From CANMIH01 sp049116335 (GTDB taxonomy: Bacteria > Pseudomonadota > Alphaproteobacteria > Rhodobacterales > Rhodobacteraceae), in contig JAGDYZ010000037.1 of NCBI GenBank assembly GCA_049116335.1, positions 124,001 through 188,000 of the forward strand: a stretch of DNA of 64,000 nucleotides. The letters run 5' to 3'. Made by a program: the position numbers and the translations under genes. A model generated the notes under the pieces. It was not told where the DNA came from. It worked only from the letters and a program-made list of their open reading frames with translations, and made no database searches. Shown here one piece after another: positions 34,575-43,028 of this stretch (the stretch's first letter is position 1; every line of letters starts with the position of its first letter).

Positions 34575-35911
34575 CGGCCTACCGTGCCAAGTCACTGCCG
34601 GTCCAACGGGGGCCGGCAGCCTGGAATGCCATTTTGGGGCCAACCCCGTCATGCCCGACACTAGACTGCGATCTCATCGCGGATTTTGTGGTGATCGGCG
34701 GCGGGTTCGCGGGCCTCTCGGCGGCGCGCCGCCTTAAACAGTTGCAACCCACGGCGAAGGTTGTTGTTCTTGAGGCAGGTCAAATCGCCGAAGGAGGCGC
34801 GGGTCGCAATTCGGGGTTTATGATCGACCTACCCCATGATCTCACCTCTGACGATTACGCCGGTGCAGGCGATGACAGAGCGACCATAGCGCTGAACCGG
34901 CAGGCGATAGACTTCGCCCGTCACGCGGTTGAAGATTACGGCATCGACGGAAATTTCTTTGTCCCCATGGGCAAGGTCAACGGCGCCGCCAGTGAAACCG
35001 CCAAAGCGCATAACGACAGCTATGCCAAACACCTGGCAAGTCTTGGAGAGACAAGAGAAGCGCTTGATCCGCAACAGATGTATGAGCTGACAGGCTCGCG
35101 TCACTACACCTCGGGACTATACACCCCCGGCACTGTGATGCTGCAACCGGCCGGGTATATTCGGGGTCTTGCAGAGGGCTTGATCCAGGCTGGGGTGTCT
35201 ATTTTTGAACAAAGCCCCGTGACCGGATTTCAGAAATCAGGCACCTCGTGGGAGGTCCACACCAAACAGGGCCGTGTCGCAACAGGCGCGGTGATCCTGA
35301 CGGTCAATGGACACCTAGAAAGCTTTGGCGTTGCCGCCGGACGCCTGATGCAGCTGTTTCTATTTGCGGTTATGACACCCGAGCTGGACAGCGACGCGCT
35401 TGGCAAACTGGGCGGGCACTCACGTTGGGGGGTAACACCCTCTGATCCCATGGGCACCACCATGCGGCGCATCGACAGTGGACAGGGCGGCAACCGCATC
35501 ATCACGCGCACCTGCGCCACCTTACGGCCCGGCATGCGGAGCAAAGCGGGTGATCTGAGCCGCGCCGCCGCAGTGATGCAGCGCAAATTTGACCAACGCT
35601 TCCCGCAGCTGGCGGGCCTTCACATGGAATACCAATGGGCCGGTCATCTCTGTCTAAGCCTGAACAGCGTTTCCATGATGCGCGAAATAGAACAGGGCCT
35701 CTATTCCGGCTGTGTTCAAAATGGTTTGGGCACGGCACGAGGCACGCTGACCGGCATCGGTGCCGCTGAGCTTGCCCTAGGAGTGACAAGCGAAATGACG
35801 CGCCATTTCGAAGCAGAGGCACAGCCCAAGAAACTGCCCCCCCAGCCGTTTCGCGAATGGGGGGCAAATGCGGTGTTGCGTTGGAAGGAATGGCGGGCAC
35901 GCGACGAGTGA
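34571..35911 (+). CDS. FAD-dependent amine oxidoreductase (PuuB/DAO family)
   Basis: A 446-residue flavoenzyme starting at a GTG inside the aldehyde dehydrogenase stop. The dinucleotide-binding motif is FVVIGGGFAGLSAARRL near residue 40, followed by VVVLEAGQIAEGGAGRNSGF, where the GRNSG part is usual for DAO-family enzymes such as gamma-glutamylputrescine oxidase and sarcosine/glycine oxidases. It should oxidise a C-N bond of an amine or amino acid, giving an imine or aldehyde for the preceding dehydrogenase. The last residues overlap no gene; two convergent SDR genes follow. Confidence 0.92.
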   Translation: MTAYRAKSLPVQRGPAAWNAILGPTPSCPTLDCDLIADFVVIGGGFAGLSAARRLKQLQPTAKVVVLEAGQIAEGGAGRNSGFMIDLPHDLTSDDYAGAGDDRATIALNRQAIDFARHAVEDYGIDGNFFVPMGKVNGAASETAKAHNDSYAKHLASLGETREALDPQQMYELTGSRHYTSGLYTPGTVMLQPAGYIRGLAEGLIQAGVSIFEQSPVTGFQKSGTSWEVHTKQGRVATGAVILTVNGHLESFGVAAGRLMQLFLFAVMTPELDSDALGKLGGHSRWGVTPSDPMGTTMRRIDSGQGGNRIITRTCATLRPGMRSKAGDLSRAAAVMQRKFDQRFPQLAGLHMEYQWAGHLCLSLNSVSMMREIEQGLYSGCVQNGLGTARGTLTGIGAAELALGVTSEMTRHFEAEAQPKKLPPQPFREWGANAVLRWKEWRARDE

Positions 35912-35925
35912 TCGCGCGCGACGCA

Positions 35926-36660
35926 TTATGGCAGGCTCAGCTTCGCCATACGCCCGCCATCCACGGTATAGATCTGCCCTGTAATGAAACTCGCCTCCTC
36001 TGAGGCGAGAAATGCCACCAGCGACGCCACTTCCTCGGCCCGACCAGTGCGCGCCACCGGATGAATGCGGCCAATGTCGCGCCTGAACGCGACAGGGTCT
36101 GGCATGCTCTCGATAAATTCGAGGTTGAGATCCGTATCGATCCATCCCGGTGCCACCGCATTGCACCGAATACCCTCATGCCCATGGTCCACCGCAACCG
36201 CACGGGTCAGACCATGCAGCCCGGCCTTCGAGGCGCAATAGCTGGCATGCCCCGGATTGGAGCCCAATCCCTCTATAGAGCCGGTGTTGACGATGCTGCC
36301 CCGGCTGGTGCGCAAATGCGGCAAGGCCGCTTTGATCGTGAGAAACGGCGCGGTGAGATTGACCATCAGATTGCGGTTCCAATCCTCCAGATCCATCTCT
36401 TCAACTGAGGCTTCTTGCATCATTCCTGCATTGTTGATGAGAATGTCCAACCGCCCTGCCCGCTCGACAACCGTATCAACACTGGCTGTAACGCTGGCCG
36501 CGTTGCTGAAATCCGCGCAGACACTTTCGAACTGATCATCCGCACCGCGCTGAACCGTCACAACCCGCGCCCCTTCGAGGCTCAGGCGCTGGGCAATGGC
36601 GCGGCCGATGCCGCTGCGCCCCCCTGTGACAAGCGCCACTTTTCCCTCAAACCGCATCAT
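35926..36660 (-). CDS. Short-chain dehydrogenase/reductase (first of a pair)
   Basis: A 244-residue classical SDR. NAD(P) motif VTGGRSGIGRAIAQRL, NNAG in ILINNAGMMQE, catalytic S, Y, K in NTGSIEG and YCASKAG, and the C-terminal GQIYTVDGG. The ATG at 36660 overlaps the TGA of the upstream SDR by four bases, so the pair is one operon. The substrate is unknown; it may act on sugar or hydroxy-acid derivatives. Confidence 0.93.
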   Translation of the reverse strand: MMRFEGKVALVTGGRSGIGRAIAQRLSLEGARVVTVQRGADDQFESVCADFSNAASVTASVDTVVERAGRLDILINNAGMMQEASVEEMDLEDWNRNLMVNLTAPFLTIKAALPHLRTSRGSIVNTGSIEGLGSNPGHASYCASKAGLHGLTRAVAVDHGHEGIRCNAVAPGWIDTDLNLEFIESMPDPVAFRRDIGRIHPVARTGRAEEVASLVAFLASEEASFITGQIYTVDGGRMAKLSLP

Positions 36661-37391
36661 GCCACCGGTTTCCCGCCATTCACCTCAACCAAAGCACCGC
36701 ACATATAGCGCGCCGCGTCTGAGGCCAGAAACAACACAACATCGGCGATATCCTCCGGTTCAGCGATCCGCCCCAACGGTACAGATTTTCCAAGCTCGGC
36801 CACTGCCGAATCCGGGTCAAACCCGCGCTTTTCAAACCCGCTGCGCAACATCGGCGTGTTGACTTCATTGGGGCACACGGCGTTGATCCGAATGCCCTGA
36901 TGCGCGTGGTCCATCGCCATACATTGGGTCAAGGAGGCAATGGCCGCCTTGGTCATGCAATAAAGCGCATGATTGGGGCCCGGCGCTTTGCCGCCCCAGC
37001 AAGATGCGGTGTTGACGATGACACCACCGCCCCGTTCGGCAAAGATCGGAATGGCCGCACGGCAGATCCGAAACGGCGCCTGGACATTCACCCCCAAAGA
37101 CAAATCCCAGTCGGCATCAGAGGTATCGGTGACCGGGCCGCGCGTGATGACGCCCGCGTTGTTGATCACAATGTCCAACCCTCCCAGCGCCTTATGCGCT
37201 CGTTCGGCCAGCGTGTCGGCGTAAGAGGCCTCAAGCAAATCCCCATCGAGATGCGCCTCGGCTGTGACACCCTCGGTGTCACGATCTGCGACGGCCACCC
37301 GCGCGCCCTCGGCCCGAAACCCGGCCACAATGGCCGCGCCAATGCCGCCCGCCGCCCCAGTGACCAAAACAGTCTTGCCCTCAAATCGCAT
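36657..37391 (-). CDS. Short-chain dehydrogenase/reductase (second of a pair)
   Basis: A 244-residue SDR, MRFEGKTVLVTGAAGGIGAA onward, with NNAG (IVINNAGVITRG), catalytic NTASCWG and YCMTKAA, and closing GALVEVNGGKPVA. A strong GGAGGAGGG precedes the ATG at 37391. It resembles its neighbour in length but differs in the substrate loop, so the two may run consecutive or opposite oxidations. A terminator upstream separates it from the methyltransferase gene at 37528. Confidence 0.93.
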   Translation of the reverse strand: MRFEGKTVLVTGAAGGIGAAIVAGFRAEGARVAVADRDTEGVTAEAHLDGDLLEASYADTLAERAHKALGGLDIVINNAGVITRGPVTDTSDADWDLSLGVNVQAPFRICRAAIPIFAERGGGVIVNTASCWGGKAPGPNHALYCMTKAAIASLTQCMAMDHAHQGIRINAVCPNEVNTPMLRSGFEKRGFDPDSAVAELGKSVPLGRIAEPEDIADVVLFLASDAARYMCGALVEVNGGKPVA

Positions 37392-37466
37392 GTGCCCTCC
37401 TCCCTTAGAATTCACTTCAGGCTAAGAGCAGCGCAGCGGGGGGAACTTGCAGAAAACCGACCTCAA

Positions 37467-37503
37467 CAAACAAAAAAGACCCGCCCTGAAGTCAGGACGG
37501 GTC
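37467..37503 (-). terminator. Terminator after the first MttB-family gene
   Basis: On the minus strand GACCCGTCCTGA pairs with TCAGGGCGGGTC (one mismatch) around CT, followed by TTTTTTGTTTG, 25 bp past the stop at 37528. It separates the methyltransferase gene from the SDR pair. Confidence 0.9.
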
Positions 37504-37527
37504 AGTCTTGGGGAGTGACCGTGGAAT

Positions 37528-39081
37528 TTAATAGCTTTGGTTCAACTCGTCAGCGGCGGGGATTTCCTTCTCGCGCCGGGCGATATAAGCGAGAAGTTCT
37601 TCGTTTTTGGCCTCATCAAGTTTTGGTTCCTGATATTCTCCCAAAAGCTTGCGGGCATGGTTCAAGGCGCGCTCGGTGATTTCAACACTGCCCTCGGCGA
37701 TCCATTGCTCGATTGAGTTGTTGTCAAACATCTCGGGCATGAAAAACGCGGTTTGAAAGTTTTCCTGCGTGTGCGGGTGCCCAAGATAATGCCCCCCTGG
37801 CCCTACGTCCGGAACCGCTGCAACGGCCTCGTCGAAGTCATCAAAGTTCGGCCCCTGCGCCATGCGATAGGCCATGGCGCATTGCTCGGCATCGACAATG
37901 AATTTCGCAACCGAGCAATGCATGCCAGCCTCGTTCCAGCCCGCTGAGTGCCAGATATAGTTGGCTCCGGCATGAATGACCGATGAGAGGGTCGTTGCAC
38001 TTTCGTACCCGGCCTGCGCATCAAAGGTTTTGGCCCCACCCAATGTGTTCGAGGTCCGCCACGGCACTTCGTAATACCGCGCCATCTGACCAATCATAAA
38101 GTTCATCAGGCTGATCTCAGGAGTCCCGGCCATGGGCGCGCCTGATTTCATCGATACGGTGGACAGGTAGTGCCCGTAAATCGCCGGTGCCCCACGCCGA
38201 ATGACCTGAGTATAAGCCAGTGCCGACAGCGCCTCGGCATTCAGCTGCGCCACCGAGGCGGCTACGCTGGCGGGAGTATTGGCCCCCCCAAGCACAAAGG
38301 GCGAGCAGAGAACCGGCTGATTGCGTTTACAGAAGGCCCGCATCGCACCCAGCATGGTTTCATCCCAGACCAAGGGCGAATTGCCGTTACAGTTGCCTGT
38401 GGTGACGGGATTGGTTTCAAGAAACTCGTCGCCAAACAGAATGGCGCACATATCCATCACGTCTTCGGCATTTTTGGGCGACGTTGTCATGCCCATAAAG
38501 GTCTTGTCCGAATGTTTCATCGACGAATAGGTGATGCGCAGGTGTCGCTGACTGATCGGATGATCATAGGGTTCAACGATGTGATGCGCCGAGCTGTGCA
38601 ATGCGGGCGACATATGCGCCAGCTTGTGAAACATCGCCAGATCATCCAGCGTCGGATTGCGCCGCACATCGTCAAGGTCACGCAGGAAAGGCGCACCGGT
38701 CATCGGCACAAAAATCGAGTGTTTGCCGCCTAAGCGCACGTTATGTTTCGGATTGCGGGCGTGATAGGTGAAATCTGAAGGGATGGTGCGGACCAGATCC
38801 ATCACCAGATCACGGTCGAGATAAACCAGCTCACCCACGACCTTGGCGCCTGCGCGTTTCCAATCTTCCAAGGCGATTGGATCGCGGAACTGAACACCAA
38901 CATTTTCGAGAATATCCATCGAGGCATTGTGAATACGCTCGACCTGAGATCCGTTCATCACCTCACAGACCGGAATATTGCGTTCAAGCCCCGGCAGCAT
39001 ATCAACAACGGGGGCAGAGCGGGCCGCGCGGCGGGCGCTGCGCCCACCAGCCCGGCTCCGGGTCGCGGTTTGTGTGGCCAT
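37528..39081 (-). CDS. MttB-superfamily (trimethylamine methyltransferase-like) methyltransferase, non-pyrrolysine
   Basis: A 517-residue TIM-barrel methyltransferase of the MttB superfamily. Sense codons run throughout, with no in-frame amber, so it is a non-pyrrolysine member like MtgB (glycine betaine:corrinoid methyltransferase). Supporting segments: VCEVMNGSQVERIHNASMDI, NPVTTGNCNGNSPLVW, RTSNTLGGAKTFDAQAGYES and WHSAGWNEAGM. The N-terminus is basic and low-complexity (TRSRAGGRSARRAARSAP), a trait shared with the second homologue at 41029. The ATG at 39081 is chosen. No corrinoid-protein gene is adjacent. A methylated-amine or betaine substrate is inferred. Confidence 0.9.
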   Translation of the reverse strand: MATQTATRSRAGGRSARRAARSAPVVDMLPGLERNIPVCEVMNGSQVERIHNASMDILENVGVQFRDPIALEDWKRAGAKVVGELVYLDRDLVMDLVRTIPSDFTYHARNPKHNVRLGGKHSIFVPMTGAPFLRDLDDVRRNPTLDDLAMFHKLAHMSPALHSSAHHIVEPYDHPISQRHLRITYSSMKHSDKTFMGMTTSPKNAEDVMDMCAILFGDEFLETNPVTTGNCNGNSPLVWDETMLGAMRAFCKRNQPVLCSPFVLGGANTPASVAASVAQLNAEALSALAYTQVIRRGAPAIYGHYLSTVSMKSGAPMAGTPEISLMNFMIGQMARYYEVPWRTSNTLGGAKTFDAQAGYESATTLSSVIHAGANYIWHSAGWNEAGMHCSVAKFIVDAEQCAMAYRMAQGPNFDDFDEAVAAVPDVGPGGHYLGHPHTQENFQTAFFMPEMFDNNSIEQWIAEGSVEITERALNHARKLLGEYQEPKLDEAKNEELLAYIARREKEIPAADELNQSY

Positions 39082-39187
39082 ATGGATCAACTCCTCTTTT
39101 TAAGAAGTCTCGCCTGTCTGGTCACACAAAACGTCGCCAATACCGAAATCCAGTTGCAAAAACCGACATGCCTCAGGTGAATGCCGC

Positions 39188-40702
39188 TCAGCCGACAAAC
39201 AGATCCTTGAACTGGTCACGCAGCACGTTTTTCTGCACCTTACCCATCGTGTTGCGCGGCAGCGCCTCCATCACCACCAGCTTGCGGGGGTGCTTGAACC
39301 GCGCCAGATCAGCCTGAACAGCCGTCATAATTGCTGCAACATCAGGGGTCTGCCCGCTCTCGGCCACCAGAATGCCAACCGGAGTTTCGCCGAAATCCGC
39401 ATGAGGCACGCCGATCACCGCGCTTTCCAGCACGCCGGGCTGATCATCCAAAAGCAGCTCAAGCTCTTTGGGATAGATGTTGAAACCTCCCGAGATGATC
39501 AGATCCTTACCGCGCCCCACGATGGTGACATAACCGTCCTCATCCATGCGCCCCAGATCGCCGGTGATAAAAAACCCATCTTCGCGCAGTTCAGCGGCGG
39601 TTTTCTCTGGCATTTGCCAATAGCCTTGAAACACATTTGGACCGCGCACCTCAATAATGCCTACGTCCCCCTGCGGAACGGGCTCGCTGGTGTCCGGGTC
39701 GGTGATCTTGAGCTCAACATCCGGCAATGGAAATCCAACAGTCCCGGCACGGCGTTCGCCCTCATAGGGGTTCGATGTGTTCATATTGGTTTCGGTCATC
39801 CCATAGCGTTCGAGAATGCGGTGCCCAGTGCGGTCTTCAAACCGAATATGTGTCTCAGCCAACAAAGGCGCTGAGCCAGAAATGAACAACCGCATATGCG
39901 AAGCCAGCGCTTTGTCGAAACGCGCATCGTCCAGAAGGCGGGTGTAGAAGGTTGGCACACCCATCATGCTTGTGGCTTTGGGCAGATACGTCAGAACCTG
40001 TTCGGTGTCGAATTTGGGCAGGAAAATCATGCTGCACCCAACCGCCAAACAGACGTTGGTTGCCACAAATAGTCCATGGGTGTGGAAAATCGGCAAGGCG
40101 TGAAGAAGCACGTCGTCTTTGGTAAACCGCCATTCTTTGACAAGTGTCTGGGCATTGGACAGCAGATTGTTCTGCGAAAGCATGGCCCCCTTGGACCGCC
40201 CTGTGGTCCCCGACGTGTAAAGAAAGGCCGCCAGATCCTCGCCATCCCGGTCAACGGTTTCAAACTCGGTTGGTTGTCCCTGAGCCAGGGTCATAAGACT
40301 TCCGCTGCCATCACCATCAAGGGTTTCTAGTTTTGCGCCTGTGCCCTCGACAACCGACGCCAGCGCCGCTTTGCCCGAGCTGTCGCAAACCACCAGAGCC
40401 GCACCGCTGTTTTCAATGAAATACTGCAGTTCCTTGGCAGTGTAGGCGGTGTTGAGCGGCAGAAACACAAAGCCAGCCTGCGCGCAGGCCGCACATAGCG
40501 CGAGAGCCTCGGGGGATTTTTCGATTTGAACTGCAACGCGATCTCCGGCGCGCAGACCGAGATGTGTCAGGGCATGGGCCACCTGAGCGGTTTGTTCGAG
40601 AAATGCCTCATAGCTCAGTTCCCCCCCATCGGCGGTATAGAGAAAAACATCCGTGCTGCCCGCGTGACGGCCAAAGAGGGTGTCATACAATGGGTTCGGC
40701 AT
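39188..40702 (-). CDS. matB: Malonyl-CoA synthetase (MatB)
   Basis: MatB adenylates malonate and forms malonyl-CoA. The 504-residue acyl-CoA-synthetase-family protein follows MatB closely: AAFLYTSGTTGRSKGAMLSQ, LHALPIFHTHGLFVATNV, LFISGSAPLLAETH, ILERYGMTETNMNTSNPYEG and LPRNTMGKVQKNVLR. The usual partners malonyl-CoA decarboxylase (MatA) and a malonate transporter are not in the window. It lies 107 bp upstream of the first MttB-family gene on the same strand. AAAGGGA precedes the ATG at 40702. Confidence 0.94.
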   Translation of the reverse strand: MPNPLYDTLFGRHAGSTDVFLYTADGGELSYEAFLEQTAQVAHALTHLGLRAGDRVAVQIEKSPEALALCAACAQAGFVFLPLNTAYTAKELQYFIENSGAALVVCDSSGKAALASVVEGTGAKLETLDGDGSGSLMTLAQGQPTEFETVDRDGEDLAAFLYTSGTTGRSKGAMLSQNNLLSNAQTLVKEWRFTKDDVLLHALPIFHTHGLFVATNVCLAVGCSMIFLPKFDTEQVLTYLPKATSMMGVPTFYTRLLDDARFDKALASHMRLFISGSAPLLAETHIRFEDRTGHRILERYGMTETNMNTSNPYEGERRAGTVGFPLPDVELKITDPDTSEPVPQGDVGIIEVRGPNVFQGYWQMPEKTAAELREDGFFITGDLGRMDEDGYVTIVGRGKDLIISGGFNIYPKELELLLDDQPGVLESAVIGVPHADFGETPVGILVAESGQTPDVAAIMTAVQADLARFKHPRKLVVMEALPRNTMGKVQKNVLRDQFKDLFVG

Positions 40703-40732
40703 TTTGGTCCCTTTCACAAAAGCTCTGGCCGC

Positions 40733-40894
40733 TCAGACATAGTCCAGCAGGCCTGTTTTGCTGGTTTTTTGATAAGGCGTAAAGAGATAGCCCACCGTTC
40801 TGTGATCCAGTTTTGTGCCGTTAGCGTCGGAAAACGACACAATGTCGCAATCGGAAAAGACCAAGCGCGACTCGATCAGCGAAAATAGCGACAT
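40733..40894 (-). CDS. Small hypothetical ORF upstream of matB (possible gene remnant)
   Basis: Below the length cut of usual ORF lists: 53 residues starting MSLFSLIESRLVFSDCD and ending KTSKTGLLDYV, 30 bp upstream of matB and co-directional. Third-position G+C is about 62 percent and the composition is protein-like (DANGTKLDHRTVGYLF). The frame is open for another 32 codons upstream (FDYGRPRAARPRRAPITIRI) without a start codon, so it may be the 3' end of a decayed gene. No family is recognised. Confidence 0.35.
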   Translation of the reverse strand: MSLFSLIESRLVFSDCDIVSFSDANGTKLDHRTVGYLFTPYQKTSKTGLLDYV

Positions 40895-41028
40895 GAGTTT
40901 TGAAAGATCTTCAGTTGGCCGGATCCTGATTGTGATCGGCGCACGCCGTGGGCGGGCGGCGCGTGGGCGTCCGTAGTCGAACCACGACTTCGCACATCAC
41001 AGTACTAAACTCTGACAGGACACATCCA

Positions 41029-42576
41029 ATGAATGCTCCTTCCTCCCGCCGCGCGGGCCGTTCCGGCGGTCGCGCCGCTCGCGTTGCTGCGCGCTCCTCT
41101 GCTTTGACCGAAGACCAGCGTGGCGTACGCCCCGGTATGACAGGCGGCACTTACCGCCCTCTATCTGATCTCGACATGGAAAAAATTCACCAGGCGGCCT
41201 TAACCGCACTGGAGGAAATCGGTCTGGCGGATGCACCGCAAACCGGCATCGAGATTATGACCGGCGCTGGCGCTATTCTCGGCGATGACGGCCGTCTGCG
41301 GTTCCCGCGTGCTCTTGTTGAGGATATGCTCACCAAAGCCAATCGTAATGTGGTTCTGCATGGGCGCGATCCGGCAAACGACATGGATCTGTCTGGCCAG
41401 CGCGTCCATTATGGCACCGCAGGCGCCGCCGTGCATCTGGTTGATGTTCATGGCCGCGATTATCGTGACAGCACTTTGCAAGATGTCCACGACGCCAGCC
41501 GGATCTGCGATGTTCTGGACAACATCCACTTTGTCCAGCGCCCCATGGTTGCTCGCGACATCCTCGACAATCTCGAGATGGATCTGAACACCATCTACGC
41601 CTGTACAGCCGGTACAACAAAGCACATCGGCACGTCGTTCTCTGATCCGTCTCACGTCAAAGCGGGCATGGAAATGCTCTATGCCATTGCCGGCGGCGAA
41701 GACAAATATCGCGAACGCCCCTTTGTGTCGAACTCCAACTGCTTTGTTGTACCGCCAATGAAGTTCGCAACGGAATCCTGCGAGGCCATGGAATATTGCA
41801 TCGAAGGTGGGATGCCGATCCTGCTTTTGAGCGCGGGCATGGCGGGTGCGACCGCGCCATCCACCACCGCCGGTGCCATCACACAGGCCGTGGCGGAATG
41901 TCTTGCCGGGATGATCTACGTCAACGCCATGAAGCCGGGCCACCCGGCGGTCTTTGGAACCTGGCCCTTTGGTCTTGACCTGCGCACCGGTGCCATGACC
42001 GTTGGTTCGGGTGAACAGGCGCTGCTGACCGCTGGCTGCGCGCAGATGCATAATTTCTATGGCCTCCCCGGTGGTGCCGCCGCCGGTGCCTCGGATTCCA
42101 AGCTACCGGATATGCAGGCTGGATGGGAGCAGATGAACACCGCCGTCATGGCCGGTTTGTCAGGTCTGAACATGGTGTATGAAGCAGCGGGCATGCATGC
42201 CTCGCTTCTGGGGTTCTGCCTCGAAAGCCTTGTGTTGAGCGACGACCTTATTGGGCAGGCACAGCGCTGTGTCCGCGGCATCGAAGTGGATGATGACACA
42301 CTGGCCCTTGATCAGATGCGTGACGTCTGCCTTGGCGGGCCGGGGCACTATCTGGGCACAGACGCGACCCTAAGCCGGATGCAGAAAGATTATGTTTATC
42401 CGGCACTTGGGGATCGCACCTCGCCCAAAGAATGGGCTGAAAATGAAAAGCCCGATTTGATTGAAAAGGCCATTGCGAAGAAGGAAGAAATTCTGGCTAC
42501 GCGCAGCAAGGCCCGCTTTGATCCCGAGCTGGATGCCGCCCTGCGCCGCCAGTTCAACATCCACCTGCCAAGCTGA
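41029..42576 (+). CDS. MttB-superfamily methyltransferase, non-pyrrolysine (second homologue)
   Basis: A 515-residue homologue of trimethylamine/betaine:corrinoid methyltransferases. It contains MTGGTYRPLSDLDMEKIHQA, ILLLSAGMAGATAPSTTAGA, GLPGGAAAGASDSKLPDMQA and AGMHASLLGFCLESLVLSDD, the SDSKxPDxQAG part being typical of MttB. No amber codon interrupts it. It is clearly diverged from the 37528 copy. The N-terminus is Arg/Gly-rich (SRRAGRSGGRAARVAARSS). AGGACACATCCA precedes the ATG. It is divergent from matB and followed by a terminator and an SMR exporter gene. Confidence 0.9.
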   Translation: MNAPSSRRAGRSGGRAARVAARSSALTEDQRGVRPGMTGGTYRPLSDLDMEKIHQAALTALEEIGLADAPQTGIEIMTGAGAILGDDGRLRFPRALVEDMLTKANRNVVLHGRDPANDMDLSGQRVHYGTAGAAVHLVDVHGRDYRDSTLQDVHDASRICDVLDNIHFVQRPMVARDILDNLEMDLNTIYACTAGTTKHIGTSFSDPSHVKAGMEMLYAIAGGEDKYRERPFVSNSNCFVVPPMKFATESCEAMEYCIEGGMPILLLSAGMAGATAPSTTAGAITQAVAECLAGMIYVNAMKPGHPAVFGTWPFGLDLRTGAMTVGSGEQALLTAGCAQMHNFYGLPGGAAAGASDSKLPDMQAGWEQMNTAVMAGLSGLNMVYEAAGMHASLLGFCLESLVLSDDLIGQAQRCVRGIEVDDDTLALDQMRDVCLGGPGHYLGTDATLSRMQKDYVYPALGDRTSPKEWAENEKPDLIEKAIAKKEEILATRSKARFDPELDAALRRQFNIHLPS

Positions 42577-42592
42577 GAATTTGGCGCGGCAA

Positions 42593-42620
42593 ACAGGGGG
42601 CTGGTCAGCCCCCTGTTCTC
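42593..42620 (+). terminator. Hairpin after the second MttB-family gene
   Basis: ACAGGGGGCTG and CAGCCCCCTGT form a perfect 11-bp inverted repeat with a two-base centre, followed by TCTC only; a strong stem with a poor T-run, 17 bp after the stop. Confidence 0.7.
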
Positions 42621-42657
42621 TCGCTAAGGCAGGAGACATCACTTTGGCGGAGCTCTT

Positions 42658-42987
42658 ATGCCTTACGTTCTATTAGCCCTGGCCATTTTGGCCGAAACCA
42701 TCGGGACAACTGCGCTACAGGCGAGCCAGCAGTTTACCAAACCCCTGCCCTCGCTGATCGTTGTCATCGGCTATGCCGCAGCTTTTTATCTCTTGAGCAT
42801 TGCGCTCAAAACCTTCCCGGTTGGCATCGCCTATGCGTTGTGGTCGGGTCTTGGGATTGTCTTTATCGCCGCAATTGGCTTTGTAGCCTTTGGTCAGAAA
42901 CTTGACTGGCCCGCGATATTCGGAATTGTCCTGATCCTGTCCGGCATCCTCGTGATCAACCTGTTTTCGAACACGGCCACCCACTGA
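42658..42987 (+). CDS. Small multidrug resistance (EmrE/QacE-type) exporter
   Basis: A 109-residue, four-helix SMR protein, proton-coupled and dimeric in the inner membrane. The essential glutamate is E13 (ALAILAETIGTTALQ) and the substrate-pocket motif IAYALWSGLGIVFIA is intact, as is the C-terminal GILVINLFS. The sequence follows EmrE, which exports quaternary ammonium cations and also betaine and choline. GGAG precedes the ATG. Its place after an MttB-family gene may be functional, though a terminator separates them. Confidence 0.93.
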   Translation: MPYVLLALAILAETIGTTALQASQQFTKPLPSLIVVIGYAAAFYLLSIALKTFPVGIAYALWSGLGIVFIAAIGFVAFGQKLDWPAIFGIVLILSGILVINLFSNTATH

Positions 42988-43028
42988 TCGTCAAAGGCGC
43001 ACCGCAAACGCGATGCGCCTTGTTTGCC

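Noticed and set aside
37528..39081. Pyrrolysine-containing trimethylamine methyltransferase
   Set aside because: No in-frame amber codon occurs in either MttB homologue, and no pyl genes are present.
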